Below, piece by piece: positions 35,216 to 44,009 of a stretch of DNA of 64,000 nucleotides; the first letter of the stretch is position 1, and every line of letters starts with the position of its first letter. This DNA comes from Clostridiaceae bacterium (GTDB taxonomy: Bacteria; Bacillota; Clostridia; DSM-8532). The DNA lies in the NCBI GenBank assembly GCA_012521105.1, contig JAAYNA010000084.1, positions 92,406 to 156,405 of the forward strand, given 5' to 3'. A program made the position numbers and the translations under genes. The notes beneath the pieces are model-generated. The model ran no database searches. It saw only the letters and a list, made by a program, of their open reading frames with translations, and was not told where the DNA came from.

Positions 35216-37180
35216 ATGCTGTTTGGCAAGTCATATTGGACAACACCCGAGCAGGGAATTAAGAGGGAATGGCTGTTAACGAACGGAATTGGAGGCTATT
35301 CCTGTGGCACAATTATCGGCATGAATTCAAGGCGCTATCATGGTCTTTTGATTGCCTCTCTCTGCCCACCCGTTGATCGTCATTTGATACTGTCCTCCAT
35401 AAGCGAAATGGTTTTGATAAATGGCGAAGAATTTTATTTGCATTCCTTTATGACGCCAAACTTTACTGCCCATGGCGAATACTACCTTGAGGCCTTCTGT
35501 TATAACGAAATCCCTGAATTTCATTACCGGTTAGGTTCGATGAGGATTGAGAAAAGAGTATGCTTAAGGCATGGTAAAAATCAGGTGGCTGTCGTATACA
35601 GAATAAAGAACCCTGTAAATTGTAAAATACAGCTTACACCTTTGATTAATTTCAGAAATTATCATAATCTTTCTCAAAGCAGATTTATAAATTTTTCAAC
35701 TGAAATGGTTGATAAAACAATGCATATTACTCCGTTTAATATGGAGAAAAAAATCCTTATTGCATGCTCTGATGGAAAACCCGTTAAAAATCATTGTTTC
35801 TTTTATAACATGGACTATGCTTATGAGCATGAAAGAGGTTTAAATGGAACTGAAGATCATTATATACCCGGATACTATGACATAGATGTCAAAAAGGGTG
35901 AAGATAAAACAATTACAATAATTTGCAGTTTCAATGAAGCTTTTGATTTACTTGACGGAGAAGTAATTATAGAAGAAGAGGTTAAAAGGCAAAAGGCTCT
36001 GTTATCGGAATTTATTGAGGACGAGTTCCTAAGGCAGCTTGTTTTAGCGGCTGATAAATTCATAGTTCACCGGAACTCCACAAATTCAAAAACAATTATC
36101 GCCGGGTACCCCTGGTTTACAGACTGGGGACGTGACACCATGATAGCACTGACCGGCCTTACCCTTTCAACCAAAAGATATAAGGATGCCCGGGATATTT
36201 TATACACATTTTCAAAATATGAAAAAGACGGGCTTATACCGAATTTATTTCCCGATGGCAGCGATAAGCCTGCATATAACACTGTTGATGCAGCATTGTG
36301 GTTTTTTGAAGCTGTTTATAAGTATATTCAATATACCGGAGATATTAAATTTGTTAAGAATGAGCTGCTTACAGCATTAAACAATATTATTACCGCTTAT
36401 AAACAGGGTACGCTTTTCAATATAAAAATGGATAAGGACTTTTTAGTATCAGCAGGAAATGAGTATACGCAGCTTACCTGGATGGACGCAAAGGTGGGGG
36501 ACTGGGTTGTTACACCGCGTCATGGAAAGGCTGTAGAGATAAACGCTTTATGGTACAATGCTGTAATGGTTATGTCTTACATTCTTGAAAAAATCGGACA
36601 AAACAATAGTGATTATATTAAATTAGGCGGGAAAATAAAGGAAAGCTTTTTAAAGGTTTTTTGGAATAAAGATGAATGCTGCTTATATGATGTTGTTAAT
36701 GAAAAGGGCAGGGATGGAAGAATACGGCCAAATCAGATTCTGTCGGTAAGCCTTTCTTTTCCTGTTCTTGAAGGTAAACATGCAAAATCGGTTGTAGATA
36801 CTGTTCACCAGAAGTTATATACTGCCTTTGGTCTTAGATCATTATATAATAAAGACCCGGGGTATAGAGGAATTTATACAGGCGATCAATACCAAAGAGA
36901 CGGAGCCTATCATCAGGGAACGGTCTGGGTTTGGCCATTGGGGCAGTTTATAACTGCTTATTCTCGGGTATACCGTGATGATAAAAACCTTGCCGGAATG
37001 ATTAAATCATTTTTTCTACCTTTTTATGATCATTTAAGAAATGCGTGCATAGGAAATATATCTGAAATATTTGATGGAAATGAACCTTTAATTGCAAGAG
37101 GATGCTTTGCACAAGCGTGGAGCGTTTCGGAAATTTTAAGGTCATATACCGAGGATTATCTTCCTATGATAAAACATTGA
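35216..37180 (+). CDS. Glycogen debranching enzyme (amylo-alpha-1,6-glucosidase)
   Basis: A 654-residue enzyme. N-terminal domain: KREWLLTNGIGGYSCGTIIGMNSRRYHGLLIASL, typical of bacterial/archaeal GDE (GH133-like). C-terminal (alpha/alpha)6 barrel: AGYPWFTDWGRDTMIALTGLTL with a catalytic acid candidate, then QLTWMDAKVGDWVVTPR, GDQYQRDGAYHQGTVWVWPLGQF. It would remove alpha-1,6 branches of glycogen. The ATG directly follows the yvcK stop and whiA begins 51 bp later, so it lies inside a cell-wall/regulatory operon where it is not usually found. Confidence 0.9.
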   Translation: MLFGKSYWTTPEQGIKREWLLTNGIGGYSCGTIIGMNSRRYHGLLIASLCPPVDRHLILSSISEMVLINGEEFYLHSFMTPNFTAHGEYYLEAFCYNEIPEFHYRLGSMRIEKRVCLRHGKNQVAVVYRIKNPVNCKIQLTPLINFRNYHNLSQSRFINFSTEMVDKTMHITPFNMEKKILIACSDGKPVKNHCFFYNMDYAYEHERGLNGTEDHYIPGYYDIDVKKGEDKTITIICSFNEAFDLLDGEVIIEEEVKRQKALLSEFIEDEFLRQLVLAADKFIVHRNSTNSKTIIAGYPWFTDWGRDTMIALTGLTLSTKRYKDARDILYTFSKYEKDGLIPNLFPDGSDKPAYNTVDAALWFFEAVYKYIQYTGDIKFVKNELLTALNNIITAYKQGTLFNIKMDKDFLVSAGNEYTQLTWMDAKVGDWVVTPRHGKAVEINALWYNAVMVMSYILEKIGQNNSDYIKLGGKIKESFLKVFWNKDECCLYDVVNEKGRDGRIRPNQILSVSLSFPVLEGKHAKSVVDTVHQKLYTAFGLRSLYNKDPGYRGIYTGDQYQRDGAYHQGTVWVWPLGQFITAYSRVYRDDKNLAGMIKSFFLPFYDHLRNACIGNISEIFDGNEPLIARGCFAQAWSVSEILRSYTEDYLPMIKH

Positions 37181-37231
37181 TACTTACCCTTATACAAAGA
37201 AGAGTAAATAGTTACCTGGAGGGGGCTTAAT

Positions 37232-38182
37232 ATGTCATTTTCGTCCGATATTAAGGATGAAGTTTGCAGACTTCAGAATGAAAAACCATGCTGCAGATTT
37301 GCCGAGCTTGCAGGAATTCTTAGGACAGGCCTTATTATCCGTGAAATCCGGAAAAAAAACTTGCTTTTGTTCATTACCGAGCATGCACCGGTATCAAGAA
37401 TGGTGTACAGCAGGGTAAAGGAAATAGTACCTGATGGGGTGGAAATCAGCGGAGAGAAGACAACACGCTTTAAAAGGCACGTTGTTTACAGGCTGAATTT
37501 TTCAGGAATTGAAGATCTCGATGAAGGAAATAAATTTTTAAATTCAATTGGCATAAATATTAACCTGCAACAGCAGAAAATAGAATACTTTGAATTTAAA
37601 CTCCAGGACAGGTGCTGTATCCGGGCTTACCTTAGAGGAGGGTTTCTGGCTGTTGGCTCGGTAAGTAACCCGGACAAATCCTACCACATTGAAATGGCCT
37701 TCACAAACAGCAAAATTTCAGGTGAATTTATTAAATACATGGAGTGCTATGATCTTAAACCAAAACTTATACAACGTAAGAATTACGATATAGTTTATAT
37801 GAAGGAAGGTCAGGATATAGTCGATTTTTTGAATATTATAAATGCACATAATGCTTTGTTGGAAATGGAAAATATACGCATTCTGAAAGATATGAGAAAT
37901 CAGGTTAACAGATTGGTTAACTGTGAAACTGCCAATCTTGAAAAAACAGTGAACGCATCATTAAAACAGGTTTCATATATAAAATACCTTGATGATACTG
38001 TCGGAATTGAAAATCTTCCTGTAAACCTTAGGGAAATAGCACGTTTAAGAATGGAAAATCCCGAGGCCAGTCTTTCAGAACTTGGTAAAATGCTTAACCC
38101 CAAACTTAGTAAATCCGGTGTCAATCATCGCATGAGAAGACTTCAAAAACTTGCAACAGATTTAATGGATAAAGAGAAATAA
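37232..38182 (+). CDS. whiA: DNA-binding protein WhiA
   Basis: Sporulation/cell-division regulator found in nearly all Gram-positive bacteria. The N-terminal region is a LAGLIDADG-type fold (CCRFAELAGILRTGL, CIRAYLRGGFLAVGSVSNPDKSYH) and the C-terminus a helix-turn-helix (LRLRMENPEASLSELGKML type). Length 316, ATG behind GGAGGGGG. It closes the hprK operon and is followed by the spoIIA promoter. Confidence 0.96.
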   Translation: MSFSSDIKDEVCRLQNEKPCCRFAELAGILRTGLIIREIRKKNLLLFITEHAPVSRMVYSRVKEIVPDGVEISGEKTTRFKRHVVYRLNFSGIEDLDEGNKFLNSIGININLQQQKIEYFEFKLQDRCCIRAYLRGGFLAVGSVSNPDKSYHIEMAFTNSKISGEFIKYMECYDLKPKLIQRKNYDIVYMKEGQDIVDFLNIINAHNALLEMENIRILKDMRNQVNRLVNCETANLEKTVNASLKQVSYIKYLDDTVGIENLPVNLREIARLRMENPEASLSELGKMLNPKLSKSGVNHRMRRLQKLATDLMDKEK

Positions 38183-38209
38183 AGGATTTTTTCGGGAAAT
38201 AAAGAATAA
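38183..38209 (+). promoter_or_regulatory. SigH-type promoter of the spoIIA operon
   Basis: AGGATTT at 38183-38189, 11-bp gap, then AAAGAATAA (RNNGAATWW). This matches the SigH consensus exactly. It overlaps the end of whiA and lies about 20 bp before spoIIAA. In Bacillus the same operon is driven by SigH with Spo0A. I found no clear Spo0A box in the nearby 180 bp. Confidence 0.75.
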
Positions 38210-38227
38210 GATGAGAGGAATGGAGTG

Positions 38228-38539
38228 ATGACATTGGATATTACCATTAAGCAGGAGAATCAGGTTCTGACTGTTTACCTGAAAGGTGAGCTGGACCACC
38301 ATGCAGTATCTAAAATAAAGGATACCATTGATTTAAATATTTTAAAAGCACCTGTGAAAAAGCTTGTTTTGGATATGAGTGGTGTTACATTTATGGACAG
38401 CTCAGGTATAGGGTTGATTGTGGGAAGATTCAACCGTATTAGAAGTTTTGGGGGCAGTATGACTATTAAAAACCCAAGCCAGACACTTCTAAAAATATTA
38501 AAAATGTCTGGAATTGATCAATTAATGAAAATTAACTGA
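38228..38539 (+). CDS. spoIIAA: Anti-sigma F factor antagonist SpoIIAA
   Basis: STAS-domain anti-anti-sigma factor that frees SigF from SpoIIAB in the forespore. LVLDMSGVTFMDSSGIGLIVGRF contains the phospho-Ser (S58 counting from ATG 38228, same position as in Bacillus). Length 103. The GTG at 38225 is an alternative start one codon upstream. It is the first gene of the operon with spoIIAB and sigF. Confidence 0.95.
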   Translation: MTLDITIKQENQVLTVYLKGELDHHAVSKIKDTIDLNILKAPVKKLVLDMSGVTFMDSSGIGLIVGRFNRIRSFGGSMTIKNPSQTLLKILKMSGIDQLMKIN

Positions 38540-38603
38540 TAAAAAAAATAGCGTGGTTCAGTAGTTTAAAACCCAACTAATAGTATTGTGAGGTTATGTA
38601 AAA

Positions 38604-39032
38604 ATGCAGCCAATTAACAGGATGAAAATTGAGTTTGACAGTAAATCAACAAATGAAGCTTTTGCTAGAGTGGTAGTAGCTGCATTCGCAGCCCAGTTAG
38701 ATCCAACACTGGAAGATCTGGCAGACTTGAAAACTTCGGTATCTGAAGCCGTAACCAATGCAATAATTCATGGTTACGAACAAAAGACAGGGACTATTTA
38801 TATGGAGTGTATACTGTACTCTAACAGTATTAAGGTTATTATCGAAGATCATGGAATAGGGATAGAAGACATCGAGAAAGCAAAAACTCCTGCATTCACG
38901 ACAAAGCCTGAATTGGAGAGATCGGGAATGGGTTTTTCGGTAATGGAGAGTTTTATGGATACCCTGCATATTGAGTCGGAAAAGGGTAAGGGAACCAAAA
39001 TAATCATGACTAAAAGGTTCTCCCGCGACTAG
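38604..39032 (+). CDS. spoIIAB: Anti-sigma F factor / serine kinase SpoIIAB
   Basis: GHKL-type protein that binds SigF or phosphorylates SpoIIAA. Motifs [14 protein letters not shown] (N-box), [13 protein letters not shown] and [13 protein letters not shown] (ATP lid) are clear. 142 residues, normal for the family. It sits 64 bp after spoIIAA and 52 bp before sigF. Confidence 0.96.
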   Translation: MQPINRMKIEFDSKSTNEAFARVVVAAFAAQLDPTLEDLADLKTSVSEAVTNAIIHGYEQKTGTIYMECILYSNSIKVIIEDHGIGIEDIEKAKTPAFTTKPELERSGMGFSVMESFMDTLHIESEKGKGTKIIMTKRFSRD

Positions 39033-39084
39033 AAGTCAGTATATTAATAATAATCTATTTGGTAAAGAACAGGAGTCTGTATTA

Positions 39085-39837
39085 GTGAATGATAAAACTT
39101 CTGAATCAAAGTCTTTGGATAACCGGACCTTAAATCTAATATTAAAGGCGCAGAAAGGTGACCAGGAAGCTCAAAACACACTGGTTCAGGAAAACATCGG
39201 GCTTGTCTGGAGCTTAGTTAAGCGTTTTAAAAGCCGGGATGCTGAAACAGAGGATATTTTTCAGGTGGGGTGTATAGGGCTTATTAAGGCTATTAAAAAG
39301 TTTGATCCCCAATTTGAAGTAAAGTTTTCAACATATGCGGTGCCAATGATAGTGGGAGAGATTAAACGCTTTTTCAGGGATGACGGAGCTATTAAAGTAA
39401 GCAGGGCTTTGAAAGAACTTGGGCAGAAAGCCAATTCTATAAGAGAACAAATTGAGAAAACCACAGGCAGAACTCCTACAATACATGAGTTAGCTGAAAA
39501 ACTTAATGTCGAACCTGAAGAACTGGTTCAGGCTATTGAAGCCGGATATCAACCTGAATCGCTATACAAAACAATTGGTGAAAGTGAAAACCCTATGTAC
39601 TTAATTGATCGTCTCAAAATAGAAGATGAAGATTCTAAAGAATTGGCCATTCTTGAACGTTTGTCTTTGACTAAAGCTCTTCAAAACCTTGATGCCAGAT
39701 CAAAGCAAATAATATTTTTAAGATATTTCAAGGAAGAAACACAGCAAATGGTGGCTGAGAAGATGGGAATATCTCAGGTACAGGTTTCAAGGCTTGAAAA
39801 GAAGATTATGGAAGAGTTAAGAAGCAGATTTCTGTAG
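39085..39837 (+). CDS. sigF: RNA polymerase sporulation sigma factor SigF
   Basis: Forespore-specific sigma-70 family factor. Region 2 reads RFKSRDAETEDIFQVGCIGLIKAIKKFDP and FSTYAVPMIVGEIKRFFRDDG; region 3 (LGQKANSIREQIEKTTGRTPTIHELAEKL) and region 4 (DARSKQIIFLRYFKEETQQMVAEKMGISQVQVSRLEKKI) follow. 250 residues. GTG start behind AACAGGAG. Confidence 0.96.
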   Translation: MNDKTSESKSLDNRTLNLILKAQKGDQEAQNTLVQENIGLVWSLVKRFKSRDAETEDIFQVGCIGLIKAIKKFDPQFEVKFSTYAVPMIVGEIKRFFRDDGAIKVSRALKELGQKANSIREQIEKTTGRTPTIHELAEKLNVEPEELVQAIEAGYQPESLYKTIGESENPMYLIDRLKIEDEDSKELAILERLSLTKALQNLDARSKQIIFLRYFKEETQQMVAEKMGISQVQVSRLEKKIMEELRSRFL

Positions 39838-40096
39838 TTACACCCTTTTAACTTACCCGAGTGCAGCATGGCTTTGAAGTGTGTTGCTCTGCGTCGGCAA
39901 AATCACCCGAATCACCCGCGTTATTTAACTCTGAGAGTAAAGAAATTGTGCAATTCCGGAATCAAAGGCTTGATGTAGGGCAGACCTGCAGTCTCCCGCT
40001 TGGAGGGACCACTTTGTCCGCCCAAGCGTCTTATGAAACATATAAAGGATTTTGGCATATTATACATCAGAACACTCATATATATTTTAGCGGGAT
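39838..40096. other. GC-richer intergenic region with a hairpin
   Basis: 259 bp after sigF, visibly richer in G/C than its neighbours. It has CGCTTGG (39997-40003) pairing with CCAAGCG (40022-40028), with partial inner pairing (GGAC/GTCC). An in-frame 79-codon ORF (39861-40100) has no ribosome binding site or recognisable domain and I do not call it a gene. Identity of the structured element is unknown. Confidence 0.4.
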
Positions 40097-40591
40097 ATGA
40101 AAACACATGTATATAACAGGGAAAATGCAATAAAGTATGCACACAAATGGGCATTTGACAGAAACCCTGCTTACTTCGATTTCAGTAACCTGGGCGGTGA
40201 TTGTACCAATTTTATTTCACAATGTATTTTCGCCGGCTGTAAGGTGATGAACACCAAACCTGTGTATGGCTGGTATTACTATAATAGCTATAACCGTACC
40301 GCATCATGGACCGGCGTTCAATATCTTTACGAATTTTTAATAAAAAACTCCGGAGCCGGCCCATTTGCAGTAGAAGTCCCGGTTTCAGAAATAGAACCGG
40401 GCGACATTATCCAATTGTCCTTTGATGGAACAACATACAGGCACTCTTTATTTGTTGTTGAAACCGGGAAATTGCCTGATTTTCATAATATAAAAATAGC
40501 TACTCATACCTTCGACAGGGATTACTATCCGCTGTCAAACTATATATTTAAGAAATATAGATGTCTTCATATAGAAGGTTATCGTAAATAG
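40097..40591 (+). CDS. Putative amidase-domain protein (amidase_6 type)
   Basis: A 164-residue protein with NRENAIKYAHKWAFDRNPAYFDFSNLGGDCTNFISQCIFAGC at the N-terminus, the amidase_6/NlpC-like fold containing the catalytic Cys in GDCTNFISQ and a His region GTTYRHSLFVVE. The family is common in sporulating Firmicutes and probably cleaves cell-wall peptide or related bonds. No signal peptide is seen. The ribosome binding site is weak (AGCGGGAT). Position downstream of sigF hints at forespore expression, but this is inference. Its 3' end overlaps the convergent DUF1015 gene by 13 bp. Confidence 0.75.
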   Translation: MKTHVYNRENAIKYAHKWAFDRNPAYFDFSNLGGDCTNFISQCIFAGCKVMNTKPVYGWYYYNSYNRTASWTGVQYLYEFLIKNSGAGPFAVEVPVSEIEPGDIIQLSFDGTTYRHSLFVVETGKLPDFHNIKIATHTFDRDYYPLSNYIFKKYRCLHIEGYRK

Positions 40592-41943
40592 TCGGGAATG
40601 ATTTTTCTGCATTCCAGATAATAACGCTTATCCTCGGCTTCGCCCATTGAAAAGGTTTTTCTTGGCAGAGCCCCATCAGCAATCACCGTTTTAAAAAGAT
40701 GGCTTTTATCCATCGGAGAAAGCAGGAAACCTAAGTTAGAATTATTCCTGCATAATTTCTCGACAACTTCGGTACCATGAACATAATCAATAGCTACTTC
40801 AGGGTTTTCCTTAAGGAAACTATCCAGAAAATACTGCAGTGTTCCCACATCTATTTCAAAAATAGGCTCATTTACCCAGATGTATCCGGTTTCAGTGCCG
40901 TTTATAAAGGCTACCCTATGCTTTTTTGAATCAGTTTGGGGGATTTTTTTATAATCATCTACAAACTCATATCCACACTGAATTCCTTTTTCACTGTAAA
41001 ACTTTACAAAGTATTTCAATGCTTTTCCTGCATCAACATTAAAAAGAATCCTGTGTATTGGTTCAAACTGCAGCGCCGAATCATGTATGTTCACAAGCTC
41101 AATAAGGGCAAATCTGGCAGGATGGAAGTTTTTCTCATCATCAGAAAGGGATTTTTTTATGTTTTCCCAGCACGATTTTGCAGTTGCAAGGGAGTGGTTG
41201 CCATCGCCTACTGCAAACAGCATTGGGCTTACCGAAACGTCAACATTGTATTTTTTTGAAAATGTATCCTGCGACTTAAGATTCATAAGATTATTATATA
41301 TATTCTGTAGAAGCTCCGGATGGTTTACCTGATAGCCTTCTATCAGACCTCCTCCCATCATCAGGTCGAAGGAATACAGTTTGTTCATCATTTTTTTACA
41401 GCATGCCAGCGGCTCGATTATTGAAGAATCAGGATCGTCAACCAAAAGCATTATATGAGGAAGTTCAAGACAAGCCTTTTCCCTTATTTGTATCCTCGGA
41501 GGCAGTCTGTCCAGAATGGTTCCTTCTGTCGCACGAATTAAACTGTCGGATCCTTTTGAGAAATCATACTGTTCCAAATCAATTGCGAACAGGAGCCCTT
41601 TTCTGATTTTACCACCCTTAACGGTCCTTTCAATGTAAATAAAAGAGTTTTTTATTTCTTCAAAATATCCATTGTCAAGATAGTCGCACATTGTTTTATT
41701 GATACTGTCAATTCTAAGCTTTTTTTGTTCGCTGTTTTCCCTTTCAAGATAAACTTCCGGGAAAATCAGACGCAAAGTTGAAGGTTCATTCCCTACAAAT
41801 TTATCAACACTTTCCCAGTATTCAGGTTCGGATGTATATTGATCACATGCAATAACTGCCCATTTATTTAAAGATATATTTTCCCTTGGAATTAATATTG
41901 ATGATATATCAATCCCAAGATCTTCCTTGAATTGCTTTACCAT
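40579..41943 (-). CDS. DUF1015 family protein
   Basis: A 454-residue cytosolic protein. N-terminal NKWAVIACDQYTSEPEYWESV, central LFAVGDGNHSLATAKSCWE and C-terminal YVHGTEVVEKLCRNNSNLGFLLSPMDK are family-characteristic, the middle motif suggesting an acid/His-containing active site. DUF1015 proteins occur beside amino acid and serine metabolism genes; the reaction is not known to me. The leftward gene converges with the amidase-like gene and diverges from the PRC-barrel gene over 223 bp. Confidence 0.8.
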   Translation of the reverse strand: MVKQFKEDLGIDISSILIPRENISLNKWAVIACDQYTSEPEYWESVDKFVGNEPSTLRLIFPEVYLERENSEQKKLRIDSINKTMCDYLDNGYFEEIKNSFIYIERTVKGGKIRKGLLFAIDLEQYDFSKGSDSLIRATEGTILDRLPPRIQIREKACLELPHIMLLVDDPDSSIIEPLACCKKMMNKLYSFDLMMGGGLIEGYQVNHPELLQNIYNNLMNLKSQDTFSKKYNVDVSVSPMLFAVGDGNHSLATAKSCWENIKKSLSDDEKNFHPARFALIELVNIHDSALQFEPIHRILFNVDAGKALKYFVKFYSEKGIQCGYEFVDDYKKIPQTDSKKHRVAFINGTETGYIWVNEPIFEIDVGTLQYFLDSFLKENPEVAIDYVHGTEVVEKLCRNNSNLGFLLSPMDKSHLFKTVIADGALPRKTFSMGEAEDKRYYLECRKIIPDYLR

Positions 41944-42166
41944 TTATGTTCCCCCTTATTGAAAAATGTCAAACTGCATATCAGCCGGAAAAGATATGCA
42001 TTAAATTATAAACTGGCAAGCAGTTAAGTAAAGTTTAGAGTATGCGAAGCATCAGGTCAATTCTAATAGAATATGTAAATTTAGTCAATTCAAAAATCGC
42101 TGCATTCTTTTTTCTGTTTCATCAAATAATATCAATGAAACCCGTAATGAAAAGAGGAGCCTTTAC

Positions 42167-42697
42167 ATGCTTTACTGGTCTGAAGTTGTGGGTGCATCGG
42201 TGTTTATAAATCAGAATAAAGTCGGGCATATAGAGAACTTAATGATCGACCCTGTAAATAAGGCTGTTGTAGGTTTTTTATTAGAACGAAGAAATACCGA
42301 TATAAGACATCGTTTTTTCCAGTTTACGCAAATTGAAGAGATGAAACGTGATAGTGTTCAGCTATTAAGTACATCAGAAATTAAAAGTTTACCTAAGGAC
42401 TACAGAAAAAACAATATTTTAGCAGAAGATTTGATGAATAAATCATTGATAGATGAAAAAGGAAAATGGATTGGCCGTGTGGTTGATTTTGCTTTTAATT
42501 CTTTAAACGGTGTGATACGCGAGATAATTATATCGGGTAGTCTTGTGGAAGATCTTTGGTTAGGCAGAAAAAGAATGCCGGTTTTAAGTAATGTTGAATT
42601 CTCACGGCAATTAATCCAGATTGACAGGGATACCAAAGAAGAAATAACAGGACTTCAAAAAGGTCTGAAAAAGTGGTTTAATATGGATTCAGTATAA
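42167..42697 (+). CDS. PRC-barrel domain protein (YlmC/YrrD-type)
   Basis: A 176-residue soluble protein with two PRC-barrel repeats: one near residues 8-75 (VVGASVFINQNKVGHIENLMIDPVNKAVVGFLLE) and one near 85-155 (NKSLIDEKGKWIGRVVDFAFNSLNGVIREIIIS). PRC-barrel proteins bind RNA or protein partners; the role here is unknown. Start ATG with GAGGAG upstream. The small 59-aa gene follows 14 bp later behind AAAGGAGG, and the AI-2E-family gene after that. Confidence 0.82.
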   Translation: MLYWSEVVGASVFINQNKVGHIENLMIDPVNKAVVGFLLERRNTDIRHRFFQFTQIEEMKRDSVQLLSTSEIKSLPKDYRKNNILAEDLMNKSLIDEKGKWIGRVVDFAFNSLNGVIREIIISGSLVEDLWLGRKRMPVLSNVEFSRQLIQIDRDTKEEITGLQKGLKKWFNMDSV

Positions 42698-42711
42698 AGG
42701 AGGCATTATTA

Positions 42712-42891
42712 ATGAAAACAGGTTTTACAAGTGGTATTGTTATTGGAGGAATTGTTGGCGCCACTATGTCTATGATGCTAAATGGTGATATTAACATGAA
42801 AAGAACCAGAAGGCGAATTATGCGAATGGGCAGAGACGTATACAGGAGATCCAGGCGCATCGTGTCAGATATTAGTAACATGATGCATTAA
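42712..42891 (+). CDS. Small glycine-rich/basic membrane-associated protein (YtxH-like), 59 aa
   Basis: Not in the ORF track because it is one residue below the cutoff. ATG 42712 follows AAAGGAGG at 8 nt, a strong ribosome binding site. The peptide has a glycine-rich hydrophobic helix (GFTSGIVIGGIVGATMSMML) then an Arg/Met-rich basic tail with seven or more Arg. This layout resembles YtxH/DUF3918-type small proteins, which are general stress proteins in Bacillus. It probably sits in the membrane with the basic tail on the cytoplasmic face. It is likely co-transcribed with the PRC-barrel gene. Confidence 0.7.
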   Translation: MKTGFTSGIVIGGIVGATMSMMLNGDINMKRTRRRIMRMGRDVYRRSRRIVSDISNMMH

Positions 42892-42916
42892 TTGAATTAA
42901 ATCTTCCCTTTTGAAA

Positions 42917-42952
42917 ACCTTTTCTTAGAACTTAACAGTTTTAAGAAAAGGT
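42917..42952 (+). promoter_or_regulatory. AT-rich hairpin before the AI-2E family gene
   Basis: ACCTTTTCTTA pairs with TAAGAAAAGGT, 11 bp with a 14-nt loop, 9 bp upstream of the GGAGG of the permease gene. There is no U-run, so a terminator is unlikely; it may affect mRNA stability or translation. Confidence 0.4.
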
Positions 42953-42971
42953 ACATACTCGGAGGTGCTTG

Positions 42972-44009
42972 GTGAAGGCAATTCGGTGGATAAAAATAGG
43001 TATAACTGTCACCCTATTCGCAGGGTTTCTTTTTTTTATCGTTTTTTTTGGTGGAGAAATAGTACAGGCAATGTTTCCGTTGGGAATAGGAATCGCAATA
43101 TCTTATATTTTATTACCTTTAGTTGACTATTTTGAAAAAATAAAAATACCAAGGACAGTAGGGATATTATTCGCCATTCTTTTTAGCATAATTGTAATTC
43201 TTGCCATATTTATCTGGCTGATCCCGATTTTAGCCAATAATATTAAAGAGCTTACCAGGGTACTGCCAGAGCTTTTCAGCTCTGTCTTCAATGATTTTAT
43301 ATCTTTCATAGAAAAGAATGTACCCGAAAATTGGCATAGCGACATAATGCAAGAAATTGATAATTTGTTTTTAAACATACAACAAAGGATTTTTGCAGGG
43401 TTGTACGGGCTTATTTCATTGCTGCCAAAAACTTTATCTTTAATAATTGATGTATTGATTGGCTGGATATTGTCATTTTATATATTAAAGGACAAAGAAT
43501 TAATTGTAAGAAACTTCAAATATATTTTCCCTGAAAAATACAGGGAGGAAATTGTATGTTTCCTACGGGACATACATAGGGTTGTTATAAGATTTATCCA
43601 GGGTCAGTTACTGATAGCTATTATAATTGGCATTATTGAAACCATAGGTCTTTACCTCACAGGAATACCCTATGCACCCCTTCTTGGGTTCATTGGAGGT
43701 ATATCCAATGTAATTCCTTATTTTGGTCCATATATAGGTGCCGTACCTGCAGTTACAATAGCGCTGACCATATCGCCCTGGAAGGCAATATGGACAATTC
43801 TTGTTTTTGTAATTGTTCAGCAGATTGATAATGTATTTCTATCACCTCGAATTATTAAAGAAAAACTGGGTTTGCACCCGATTACAACAATCATGTCAGT
43901 ACTTGTCGGCGGACGGTTATTTGGCTTTTTTGGATTAGTATTTGCCGTGCCCCTCGTAGCAATGATAAAAATCATTCTTAAAAAAGCCTATCGGATTATA
44001 TCAGGTTAA
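42972..44009 (+). CDS. AI-2E/YdbI-family permease
   Basis: A 345-residue integral-membrane protein of the AI-2E transporter superfamily (COG0628). About eight hydrophobic segments are seen, with a central helical soluble region of about 60 residues and the C-terminal motif IGGISNVIPYFGPYIGAVPAV, a family hallmark. Despite the name many members do not transport AI-2; sodium/proton or metabolite export roles occur, so no substrate is claimed. GTG 42972 is chosen with GGAGG 6 nt upstream; the track begins at TTG 42969. Confidence 0.85.
   Translation: MKAIRWIKIGITVTLFAGFLFFIVFFGGEIVQAMFPLGIGIAISYILLPLVDYFEKIKIPRTVGILFAILFSIIVILAIFIWLIPILANNIKELTRVLPELFSSVFNDFISFIEKNVPENWHSDIMQEIDNLFLNIQQRIFAGLYGLISLLPKTLSLIIDVLIGWILSFYILKDKELIVRNFKYIFPEKYREEIVCFLRDIHRVVIRFIQGQLLIAIIIGIIETIGLYLTGIPYAPLLGFIGGISNVIPYFGPYIGAVPAVTIALTISPWKAIWTILVFVIVQQIDNVFLSPRIIKEKLGLHPITTIMSVLVGGRLFGFFGLVFAVPLVAMIKIILKKAYRIISG

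Noticed and set aside
39861-40100. 79-residue ORF between sigF and the amidase gene
   Set aside because: No ribosome binding site, no recognisable domain, and composition that follows the GC-rich intergenic stretch; it overlaps the start of the amidase gene.
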